NCBI RefSeq assembly: GCF_030403435.1
Contig: NZ_JAUEPH010000006.1
Coordinates: 248,001 to 312,000, forward strand
From: Algoriphagus sediminis
Lineage (GTDB): Bacteria > Bacteroidota > Bacteroidia > Cytophagales > Cyclobacteriaceae
Direction: 5' to 3'
DNA: 64,000 bases
Positions 54,841 through 63,451 of the stretch are shown one piece after another; the stretch's first letter is position 1; every line of letters begins with the position of its first letter. The translations under genes were made by a program, and so were the position numbers. The notes beneath the pieces were generated by a model. That model saw only the letters and a program-made list of their open reading frames with translations, searched no databases and had not been told where the DNA came from.

Positions 54841-56031
54841 ATGAAACAAGCATATTTGACCCTATTTACTTTTGTTTTCTTTTCCTGCATTGATGGAAAC
54901 TCTGATGAATTAAAATTTGAAAAGATAGATTCTAAAAATTCAGAAATTCTTGAAATTTTCTCAAGTGATTTAAATGGAATTGGAAAAACGGAGACCTATT
55001 CAATTCCAGTAATCCTACCGCTACCCTTGGCTTCACAAAACTCTTCAATTGTAATTTTTGATTTTGCCGATAAACAACTGAAACAATTCCTACCTGGTGG
55101 TATTTATCAATCATTTAATCCCTTAGAAGAAGGGCCTAATCGTCTTGGTGGTAGTTTTTTTAAAGGAGTAGGTTACCTAGATGGTAGGACAGATAGTGTT
55201 TTAATTTCAAGTAATACTATGGTTAAATCATATGATTTAACTACTAAAACGATTGGATCTATCTCGTACGACAATTTTGATACATGCCCATCTTTCAATA
55301 ATTCTTTTTCTCAAATCTTTAGTTTTGGGACGCCTGAGGATGGAATTATTATCACCCAAAATGGTTCTCCATGCTATGATTTGAATGAATTGTTCAGTTC
55401 AGTGACCTTGGACAACTTTTCAGAAAAATTCTACGCAAGAATAAAGTCTATGAAAAGCGGCGAAGTCAAGTATAGTCTTCAGTTACCGAAACTTCCGATG
55501 GATAATTTATACGAACGTTTTAGGTTATACCTGACTTATTCCCCCTCAAATGATCGATTCTATGCTATGCTGAATCCAATGACATATTTGTTTGAGTTTA
55601 AGTTTGACAAGAAAAACCTTGAATTTGAGCTTCTCAATACCTGGGATTTGGAGATGAGATTTAGTGCATTGCCAGTAGACTATTTTATAGAAGAAAAGCA
55701 TAATACCCAAGCTTCAAATCTATCTTTGGATTATAATTTTGAAATCAATTTTATTGATTCATTTCAGGACCAATTATTCATATCTTACCTGCCTTCAAAA
55801 GAACTAGCATACGAAAATGTGGATGATGCTCCATTTTCTTCTCATAATCTGCTGGCTATAGTTGACTTGAAGGATAAGAATATCAAGACCTATGCTTTTA
55901 ACTATTATGAAATACAGTTTTTTGGAGCTACCAGCGATGGAATTTGGTTATATGATGTGAGGACATCCGAGCAAGGTGGAAAATCTATATTTAAAATAAT
56001 CCCACACTCTAGCATTGAATTATTACGTTAA
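54841..56031 (+). CDS. Lipoprotein with beta-propeller-like sequence (cassette 2)
   Basis: The 396-residue protein has a lipobox with Cys at residue 16 (FTFVFFSC) and a strand-rich mature part (VIFDFADKQLKQFLPGGIYQSFNPLEEGPNRLGG, LYLTYSPSNDRFYAMLNPMTYLFEF, HNLLAIVDLKDKNIKTYAFN). It resembles the other cassette lipoprotein in plan rather than in close sequence, and fits the DUF4221/TolB-like propeller lipoproteins by inference. The two-base gap to the hairpin is the same layout as in cassette 1. Confidence 0.78.
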   Translation: MKQAYLTLFTFVFFSCIDGNSDELKFEKIDSKNSEILEIFSSDLNGIGKTETYSIPVILPLPLASQNSSIVIFDFADKQLKQFLPGGIYQSFNPLEEGPNRLGGSFFKGVGYLDGRTDSVLISSNTMVKSYDLTTKTIGSISYDNFDTCPSFNNSFSQIFSFGTPEDGIIITQNGSPCYDLNELFSSVTLDNFSEKFYARIKSMKSGEVKYSLQLPKLPMDNLYERFRLYLTYSPSNDRFYAMLNPMTYLFEFKFDKKNLEFELLNTWDLEMRFSALPVDYFIEEKHNTQASNLSLDYNFEINFIDSFQDQLFISYLPSKELAYENVDDAPFSSHNLLAIVDLKDKNIKTYAFNYYEIQFFGATSDGIWLYDVRTSEQGGKSIFKIIPHSSIELLR

Positions 56032-56069
56032 GACCTTTCCAATTACTTCAAAAAAAGAGTAGTTCATTT

Positions 56070-56103
56070 TTTAACACCTTTTTTGAAATTTTCCCTTTGA
56101 GAT
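56070..56103 (+). repeat. Leader repeat, short copy C (34 bp)
   Basis: These 34 bases (TTTAACACC to CCCTTTGAGAT) are identical to the start of copy B and differ from copy A at one base. The match stops at the ATG of the mini-ORF. It lies at the far end of cassette 2, so the cassettes are flanked by direct repeats at 52613, 54147 and 56070. Confidence 0.88.
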
Positions 56104-56145
56104 TAAAGAATTGCTTAGTTACTTAAGCGACCAACTATTATCTCG

Positions 56146-57216
56146 ATGAAGAAACAACTTTTACTCTCCCTCTTTTGCCTTTCGGCGCTTGCATTCTCTT
56201 GCGAAGAAAAAGCCGAATCCGTAGAAGAAGCCCCTGCAGAGTCCTTCAGAAATGAAGTGGCAGCGACCGAAGTGAATATCGCTTCAGCAGAACGAAAAAG
56301 CTTCGATTATCTGATTAATGCGACTGGAAAGCTTGAGGCGGCTTCTGAGGTCATGGCTGTAATCGAGCAGGCCGGGTATCTGATTGAGCTTCCGATCAGA
56401 GAAGGCCAATTTGTAAATAAAGGTAAAGTTATCGCCAGACTAGATGACACAGAAGCCAAGCTGGCTTTGCAAAAAGCTAATATTTCATTGAGAAATGCAC
56501 TTGCCGAGTTTGAGTCGATGAAATTGGGTTTTGGGACCTTATTTGAATCTGATGATGAGGAGAGAAAGGCCATAGTGGAAGAACAGCTAAAAGCAAAAAG
56601 CGGGGTATTTCTTTCTGAAGTGGAGCTCAGAGAGGCAGAATTGGCACTTGCGCGATGCGAAGTAAAAGCCCCGATTTCCGGTCGGATTGCGGATTTGAAA
56701 TTTCGGGAAGGAAGCCTGGTGGGTGCCAGTTCAGAGCTTTGTGAGATTTTGGGTAGCAATGGTCTAGTGCTCCGAGTAAAGGTATTGGAGTCGGATATTG
56801 GCCTCATCAGCACCAATCAGAAGGCTGAGATTTTCCCGGTTTCTAATACAAGTGAAGCCATTACGGGAAGAGTGATTGGAATCAATCCTAGAGTAGACGA
56901 TAATGGTTTGGTTCAGGTCTCTTTAGCTTTGGCCTCAGCCAAAAACTTACTTCCGGGCATGAACGCACGCGCCATCATCCGTGCACCCCAATCGAATAGC
57001 CTGGTGGTTCCCAAGGATGCGGTGGTCTACCGATCCGGCCGTCCGGTGGTATTTACTATCGTGAATAATGAATCCAACTGGAACTATGTGGAGGTAGGAA
57101 AGGACAATGGCGAAGAAGTGGAAATCCTCGATGGTATCGAAGATGGCAGCATTGTGATTACTTCAAATAATCTGCAGCTGGCACATCAGGCTCCTGTTCA
57201 AATCGTAGAAGGGTAA
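56146..57216 (+). CDS. RND efflux periplasmic adaptor lipoprotein
   Basis: The 356-residue membrane fusion protein has a lipobox with Cys at residue 19 (LSALAFSC), a biotinyl-lipoyl-like half at residues ~60-100 (VIEQAGYLIELPIREGQFVNKGKVIARLDD) continued near residue 180 (CEVKAPISGRIADLKFREGSLV), a coiled-coil hairpin between them, and beta-barrel and membrane-proximal domains. It links an inner-membrane RND pump to an outer-membrane channel. It ends three bases before the first permease. Confidence 0.93.
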   Translation: MKKQLLLSLFCLSALAFSCEEKAESVEEAPAESFRNEVAATEVNIASAERKSFDYLINATGKLEAASEVMAVIEQAGYLIELPIREGQFVNKGKVIARLDDTEAKLALQKANISLRNALAEFESMKLGFGTLFESDDEERKAIVEEQLKAKSGVFLSEVELREAELALARCEVKAPISGRIADLKFREGSLVGASSELCEILGSNGLVLRVKVLESDIGLISTNQKAEIFPVSNTSEAITGRVIGINPRVDDNGLVQVSLALASAKNLLPGMNARAIIRAPQSNSLVVPKDAVVYRSGRPVVFTIVNNESNWNYVEVGKDNGEEVEILDGIEDGSIVITSNNLQLAHQAPVQIVEG

Positions 57217-57219
57217 TCC

Positions 57220-60200
57220 ATGGTTAGATTTCTACTGGCCCGACCCATTGCGGTATTCATGACTTTTTTGGCTTTGATGGTTTTCTCCTTCATTGTCCTG
57301 AGAACTTTGCCCATTTCCTTGTTGCCGCCTATCGATGTGCCTCAGATCGTGGTAAAGGTGAGCTATCCCAATGCTTCTCCGGAAGCCATCGAACAAAATG
57401 TGCTTTCCCCGATTCGTGAAGGGTTGATCACATTAAATGGTTTGGAACAAATGGACTCCAAATCCGGCTCCGAAGTCGGGACGATCAATCTGACCTTTGA
57501 GTATGGTACTCAAATGGAATTGGCCTACATCGACGTGAATGAAAAGATAGACCGCCTCAGTAATTCCCTACCCGAGGAGCTTGCCAGGCCCGAGGTGATT
57601 CGAATCAATACTTCTGATATTCCTGTGGCTCGGGTTCAGGTGGTGCCGAAGGAAAATATTGATGATATAGAGGTGAGCTTACTCGCGGAGAATGTCCTCA
57701 AAAAGAGAATAGAGCAATTACCCGGAGTTTCACTGGTGGACATTAATGGGAAGAAAGATCGCATAATCACCGTAAAACCGAATGAGGAAGCCTTGTCCGC
57801 ACTGGGGATGACGCAGGAACAAGTGATTTCCGCCATCCAATCCGGTAATTCTGAACTTCCAGGTATTTCTGTCAAGGATGGACAGTTCAGGTATTTTCTA
57901 CGTCTTGCCACTCGGGTAAATACTCCATCCGATATAGAAAGCCTGCCCGTAGCTGCCCCATCCGGAGCTATTATTCCTCTGAGAAATCTAGCTCAAGTCT
58001 CCTATGAGGCCGAAGAAATGCTAGGTTATCATCTTTTTGGTCAAACCGAATCACTGGTCATTACCGTCCATAAGCAGGCTTCCGCCAAAATGAATGAGCT
58101 CATTCCTGAGCTAAAAGATGCCATTGAATTATTCAGAGAAGATTACCCCCAAGTAGAATTTGAGCTGACTCAGGATCAGTCAAACCTGCTCAATGCAGCC
58201 ATTGACAATCTGAGTACCTCCTTGCTTTTTGGTGGGGTTTTCGCCTTCGCGATTCTATTTATTTTTATGAAGGATTACCGAATTCCGATCATTATCGGGG
58301 TGAGTCTTCCTTCATCACTTTTGATCAGTTTTCTGGTTTTTTACTTCACTGATCTTTCCATCAATATCATTTCTCTTTCTGGACTTGCATTGGGTATTGG
58401 TATGTTGATTGACAATGCGATCATCGTGCTTGATAATATCACCCGTAAAAGAGAAAGTGGACTTTCACTTTTTGAAGCATGTATTTCGGGCGTAAATGAA
58501 GTGATGGGAGCGCTGATTAGTTCGGTTCTTACTACTCTTGCAGTATTTGTTCCGCTGGTTTTTCTTAGTGGTATTTCCGGTGCTTTGTTTTTCGATCAGG
58601 CGGTAGCCGTGGCATCGATTCTATCTGTATCCCTTGCAGTGGCTTTTATCCTTTTACCCATGCTCTACTTTTTCTTTTTCTCCCGGAGCAAAAAGGTGGA
58701 GGACGGAAGTGAGAGTCGATTCTTTAGTGGAGTGCTAAAGCTTTATGACTCGGGATATGAAAAAATAATGGCTAATCGATCCGTGTTTCTCTTTCTTTTT
58801 GCCATTCTGATTCCTCTGGGACTGCTGATCAGCCAGATACTGGATACAGAAGGTTTGCCAGAAATAGAAAAGTTGGATGCTACCTTAGAAATCGATTGGA
58901 GTGAGCCTATTTCTGCCTCAGAAAATAAGAATCGGGTTTTGGAATTGATGGGGCTTTTGGCGGACGAATATCAGCAGGCTGAAGCCGATATCGGGGTGAG
59001 GCAGTTTTTGCTTTATGGAGGAGATAACTCCATCCAGCAATCGCTTTTGTATTTTCTGTTTTCCAGCACCGATGCTAAGGACGAGGCATTGAGGCGTCTG
59101 GATGATTATATCAAGTCGAACTATCCTGCAGCAACCTTTTCCCTTGGAGATGCACCCAATGCCTTTGATCAGCTATTCAATTCAGCTTTGCCATACTACG
59201 AAGTGAGATGGAAAGACCTGGAATCCAAAGAGCCTGTTTCCGAAGGTCAAATGGGGCCTTGGCTCAGCCAACTCCCGACTTCAGAATGGGAGAGAGGTCC
59301 GGGTCTCCAGACAGAGGCTTCAGTGGTTTTCACACTTCGGGCTGATCGCCTGGCCACATACCAAATCCCCATGGAGACGGTACAGGATTTGATTTCGAGG
59401 TTATTTGGAACGTTTACTATTACAGATATTCGAAGATTTGGAGAGATTACCCCGATCAGATTAAAAGAATCTCAGGACAGATTTGAAAACCTTCTGCAAA
59501 ACACCAGAGTATATGCCTCCGATTCCAGCTCCTATATTTTGGATGAATTTGTAGATTATGAGTACGAAGATCATTATAAATTCGTCACAGCCGATAAAGG
59601 AGGGATTTATCAATCGGTGTATGTCACGGAGGAAAATCCTGAAGATCTCGAAAGCGATTTTATCCGCTGGGGACAGGAAAAGAATCTTGGAATAGAAGTG
59701 GTGGGGCAGTATTTTAAAGATCGTGAGAATATCCAGCAATTGATTGGGATTTTAATGATCTCAGTGCTTTTGCTTTATTTCATTTTAGCAGCTCAGTTTG
59801 AAAGTTTCATTCAGCCATTGATTGTGGTTTTCACTTTGCCCCTAGGCATAGGTGGAGCATTTCTGGTGCTTTGGCTGGCTGGATCATCTCTGAATGTGAT
59901 GTCGGCGATTGGTCTGGTGGTGATGCTGGGAATCATGGTGAATGATGCGATTCTGAAAATTGATACCATCAATAGGCTCAGAAAAGAATATGCAGAAGGG
60001 GGGGAGATGACAAAAATGGAAGCTTTAGAAAAAGCCCTGCATAGGGCTGGACAGATTAGGCTTAAGCCTATCTTGATGACATCGATTACCACCATCTTGG
60101 CTTTGGTACCCATTATTTTCAGTTCAGGTCTTGGGGCAGATTTGCAAAGACCCCTTGTGGAGGCGGTTATTGGTGGGTTGACTATTGGAACTGTCACCGC

Positions 60201-60264
60201 ACTTTTCTTTGTGCCTTTGGCTTACTGGTTTTTTACTTCTAAAAAGAAACTGAGGGAGGCATAA
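57220..60264 (+). CDS. RND efflux permease, first subunit gene
   Basis: The 1014-residue AcrB-like pump has 12 expected membrane helices and two large periplasmic loops. It shows the N-terminal FLLARPIAVFMTFLALMVFSFIVLRTLPISLLPPIDVPQI, the helix-4 motif GMLIDNAIIVLDNI (Asp-Asn where AcrB has two Asp), and the C-terminal helix-10 motif GIMVNDAILKIDTI, in which the AcrB lysine position is not lysine. It lies between the adaptor and a second permease with gaps of 3 and 1 bases. Confidence 0.94.
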   Translation: MVRFLLARPIAVFMTFLALMVFSFIVLRTLPISLLPPIDVPQIVVKVSYPNASPEAIEQNVLSPIREGLITLNGLEQMDSKSGSEVGTINLTFEYGTQMELAYIDVNEKIDRLSNSLPEELARPEVIRINTSDIPVARVQVVPKENIDDIEVSLLAENVLKKRIEQLPGVSLVDINGKKDRIITVKPNEEALSALGMTQEQVISAIQSGNSELPGISVKDGQFRYFLRLATRVNTPSDIESLPVAAPSGAIIPLRNLAQVSYEAEEMLGYHLFGQTESLVITVHKQASAKMNELIPELKDAIELFREDYPQVEFELTQDQSNLLNAAIDNLSTSLLFGGVFAFAILFIFMKDYRIPIIIGVSLPSSLLISFLVFYFTDLSINIISLSGLALGIGMLIDNAIIVLDNITRKRESGLSLFEACISGVNEVMGALISSVLTTLAVFVPLVFLSGISGALFFDQAVAVASILSVSLAVAFILLPMLYFFFFSRSKKVEDGSESRFFSGVLKLYDSGYEKIMANRSVFLFLFAILIPLGLLISQILDTEGLPEIEKLDATLEIDWSEPISASENKNRVLELMGLLADEYQQAEADIGVRQFLLYGGDNSIQQSLLYFLFSSTDAKDEALRRLDDYIKSNYPAATFSLGDAPNAFDQLFNSALPYYEVRWKDLESKEPVSEGQMGPWLSQLPTSEWERGPGLQTEASVVFTLRADRLATYQIPMETVQDLISRLFGTFTITDIRRFGEITPIRLKESQDRFENLLQNTRVYASDSSSYILDEFVDYEYEDHYKFVTADKGGIYQSVYVTEENPEDLESDFIRWGQEKNLGIEVVGQYFKDRENIQQLIGILMISVLLLYFILAAQFESFIQPLIVVFTLPLGIGGAFLVLWLAGSSLNVMSAIGLVVMLGIMVNDAILKIDTINRLRKEYAEGGEMTKMEALEKALHRAGQIRLKPILMTSITTILALVPIIFSSGLGADLQRPLVEAVIGGLTIGTVTALFFVPLAYWFFTSKKKLREA

Positions 60265-60265
60265 G

Positions 60266-63200
60266 ATGACAGCATTTCGGATCTTGATCGTTTTTGTGCT
60301 CCTGTCCATTTGTGGATTTGCTGTGATTCCTTTACTGTCTGTGGACTTGAATCCCAGAGAACGAGAGCCGGTGTTGACGATCAGCTATGGTATTCCGAGG
60401 TCTTCTCCAGAAATCATCGAAAAACTAGCCACTTCACCATTGGAGGGTACTTTCAGCCAGCTGTCTGAGCTGAATAATTTGGAGTCTGTATCGAATTATA
60501 ATCAGGGAAGTATTACGCTTCGTTTTGACAAGGAAGCAGATATGGAGCTCAAAAAGTTTGAGGTGGCTTCGATGATCCGGCAGGTTTATCCGCAAATGGA
60601 TCAGCGGGTTTCCTATCCTCAAATTAGCCAGTCATCTGATCGGAATCGGGATGTCAGGAATCCGATTTTAACCTATTCTGTGAATGGCCCTTTTGCATCT
60701 TTTGAGATCAAAAAGATTGCTGAGGACGTGATCAAGCCAGCGGTGACGCGATTTGAAGAAGTGGAAGAAGTCACGGTTAGAGGGGCAAATGATTTGCAGC
60801 TGTATGTGACTTACGATATTCAAAAGATGCAGGCCTTTGGGGTCACCCGTGGTGAATTGAGCAATAAAATTAATCAAGCCTTTGGTCGCTCTTACCCGGG
60901 TGCTTTGGTAAATGGGGCCGGGGAAACGCTTTTTATTGAGATTGATCGCTCACTGAAAAGTATGGATCAACTGGAAACTCTTCCCATCAAGCAGGTGGAT
61001 GGGATGGATATCAGGCTTCGGGATTTGGCCGAGCTGACGCTCGAAGAGGCTGAACCTTCCAGTTACTATCGAATCAATGGGAATAATTCTGTTACTGTTT
61101 CGATTTTTAATAGAGACGGAGTAAATAAGGTTTTGCTTGCACAAAACTTAAAAGCTGCTGTGGAGGATACAAAAGGTCTTCTGCCTGCAGGTTTTGAAAT
61201 TCGATTGGAAAATGACGATACAGAGTTTCTGGAAAAAGAGCTGGACAAAATTTACAAGCGTTCAGGTCTTTCCATTCTTATCCTGATTGTTTTCATCTTT
61301 CTGATCAACCGGAATGTCAAGTATTTGACTATCCTTTTCTTAGGGATTATAGCCAATCTCAGCCTCTGTGCTATCGTACTTTATTTTCTCAAAGTGGATA
61401 TTCATTTGTATTCACTGGCTGGCTTGACCATTAGTTTTGGTCTGATCGTGGATAATGCCATCATCATGATCGACCATTTGCATAAGCACAAAAACAGAAG
61501 AGTATTCTTGGCTTTGCTTGCTGCTTCGCTCACTACGATTGCGGCATTGATGATCGTATTTTTCTTACCCGAAGAAGACCGGAAGAACCTAACGGAATTT
61601 TCTATTGTGGTTTCGGTTATGCTGGGAATCAGTCTGTTGATTGCGCTGTTTTTTACCCCTGCATTTTATCAGGTTCTTTTTGGAGAGTCAGTGAGCAAGG
61701 GTAGACAGCTAACCATTCCAAAGCTCAGAAGACGGGTTAAAGCTTTGCATAGATATCAGGCCACGGTGGCCTGGACGGCCAAATACCGAAAGACCTTTAT
61801 TGTTGCGATTATTCTTCTATTTGGAACTCCAATTTTCTGGCTGCCTGCTACCTGGGAAGACAAGGACTGGTACAATAAAACGGTCGGAAATACTTTCTAT
61901 CAGGAGGAGATACGACCTTATGTGGATATTGCCCTGGGAGGATCTTTGAGGATGTTTGTGAGGGGAGTTTTTGAGAAGAGTTCCTACCGTGAAGCAGAAA
62001 AGACCCGCTTGTATGTGATGGCCAGATTGCCTTTTGGTAATACTCTGGACCAGATGGACTTCATCATGCGGGAGTTTGAAGAATATCTGAAGGGAGTGGA
62101 TGGAATCGATCAATTTGTCACCTATGTCATCTCAGGTCAGCGAGCACAGATCATCATCACTTTTACAGAACAAGCTGAGAAAGGGCCCTTGCCGTACCAA
62201 TTGAAAGGTAAACTTTCTGTTAAATCGACCGACTGGTCAGGAGCACAATGGAATATTTACGGGGTGGGACAAGGATTCTATACTGGTGCCGGTGGAGAAG
62301 GTATTCCTAATTTCCGTGTGGAGATGAGAGGGTATAATTTTGATGAGCTGGAAAGGCAAACCCAGATTTTGGCTGAAAAGCTACTCCAGCATAAGCGTAT
62401 TCAGGAAGTAAATACCAATGAACGTCTCAGCTACTCCGAGCAAAAAACGGAAGAGTATGTTCTTCGCCTGGACCAAAACCAGATTGCTCTGGGTCAGACC
62501 AACCAATTTGAAGTGATTAATGCCTTGCAGGATATGTCTAAACCTCAATCCGCTAGTGGGTATTTGGCATTGGATGAAAAGAATTATGGGGTCATCATTC
62601 GAGAGGCAGATTCAAAGAACTTTAGCAAGTTTGACTTAGAAAAGACGGGCTTGATCGGTGGCGAAGACCGGATTTACAAGGTTGCGGATTTTGGTACTTT
62701 GACAAAAGAAACCACCACAAATGCACTGCATAAGGAGAATAGACAATATATCCGTGTGGCGTCCTTTGAATACATGGGCTCTGCGAAGTTTGGGAATGAG
62801 TACCTGGATGAGGTTTTGGAGGAAATGAAGGTGAGCATGCCGATAGGGTATGAAGCTAAAAAGCAAAGCTGGTCTTGGGACTTTGATAAAGCCAAAAGGC
62901 AATATGGATTAATCGGTTTGTTGATCATCGGGATATTTCTGATCTGCTCTGTGCTTTTCGAAAACCTTAAACAGCCGCTTTATATCATAGCTATCATTCC
63001 GATTAGTTTTATCGGGCTTTTCCTGATATTCTCACTATTCGATTTTTACTTCGATCAAGGAGGCTACGCGGCATTCGTCATGTTGGGAGGCTTGGCTGTG
63101 AATGCCGGGATTTTCATCATCAACGACCTGAATAACCGAAAAACGGGAGATTATCATAGAAATGTATTGAAGTCTATAGCAGGAAAGGCGACCCCTATTT

Positions 63201-63451
63201 TGCTGACCGTTCTTTCTACCTGTTTTGGACTGGTGCCCTTTTTAATTGAAGGCCAAAACGAGATTTTCTGGTTCTCTCTTGCGATTGGGACCATCGGTGG
63301 ATTGGCTTTCAGTATGGTGGGAGTGTTTTGGGTATTGCCAGTTTTGCTGTGGAGGAAAGAAGCAGCTTTGGCGCAGCCAAAAGAAACCAAAGCAAGGAAA
63401 TCGCGCTGGAAAGGATTTAGAATGTTTAATAGAAAAGGTCGTAAACAATAA
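60266..63451 (+). CDS. RND efflux permease, second divergent gene
   Basis: The 1061-residue protein is another RND pump: helix-4 region FGLIVDNAIIMIDHLHKHKN with one aspartate, and GLAVNAGIFIINDLNN in the C-terminal half, where no lysine stands at the usual proton-relay place. Length and topology are normal. Two permease genes in tandem with one adaptor suggest a heteromeric pump, as in MdtBC. No TolC-type gene is seen; the next gene is convergent and overlaps by 26 bases. Confidence 0.92.
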   Translation: MTAFRILIVFVLLSICGFAVIPLLSVDLNPREREPVLTISYGIPRSSPEIIEKLATSPLEGTFSQLSELNNLESVSNYNQGSITLRFDKEADMELKKFEVASMIRQVYPQMDQRVSYPQISQSSDRNRDVRNPILTYSVNGPFASFEIKKIAEDVIKPAVTRFEEVEEVTVRGANDLQLYVTYDIQKMQAFGVTRGELSNKINQAFGRSYPGALVNGAGETLFIEIDRSLKSMDQLETLPIKQVDGMDIRLRDLAELTLEEAEPSSYYRINGNNSVTVSIFNRDGVNKVLLAQNLKAAVEDTKGLLPAGFEIRLENDDTEFLEKELDKIYKRSGLSILILIVFIFLINRNVKYLTILFLGIIANLSLCAIVLYFLKVDIHLYSLAGLTISFGLIVDNAIIMIDHLHKHKNRRVFLALLAASLTTIAALMIVFFLPEEDRKNLTEFSIVVSVMLGISLLIALFFTPAFYQVLFGESVSKGRQLTIPKLRRRVKALHRYQATVAWTAKYRKTFIVAIILLFGTPIFWLPATWEDKDWYNKTVGNTFYQEEIRPYVDIALGGSLRMFVRGVFEKSSYREAEKTRLYVMARLPFGNTLDQMDFIMREFEEYLKGVDGIDQFVTYVISGQRAQIIITFTEQAEKGPLPYQLKGKLSVKSTDWSGAQWNIYGVGQGFYTGAGGEGIPNFRVEMRGYNFDELERQTQILAEKLLQHKRIQEVNTNERLSYSEQKTEEYVLRLDQNQIALGQTNQFEVINALQDMSKPQSASGYLALDEKNYGVIIREADSKNFSKFDLEKTGLIGGEDRIYKVADFGTLTKETTTNALHKENRQYIRVASFEYMGSAKFGNEYLDEVLEEMKVSMPIGYEAKKQSWSWDFDKAKRQYGLIGLLIIGIFLICSVLFENLKQPLYIIAIIPISFIGLFLIFSLFDFYFDQGGYAAFVMLGGLAVNAGIFIINDLNNRKTGDYHRNVLKSIAGKATPILLTVLSTCFGLVPFLIEGQNEIFWFSLAIGTIGGLAFSMVGVFWVLPVLLWRKEAALAQPKETKARKSRWKGFRMFNRKGRKQ

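Noticed and set aside
52613..56103. CRISPR array
   Set aside because: Only three repeat copies of unequal length are present, spaced by more than 1.5 kb and separated by genes.
52613..56103. Insertion sequence or MITE as source of the repeated leaders
   Set aside because: No transposase, terminal inverted repeats or target-site duplication could be seen at the repeat ends.
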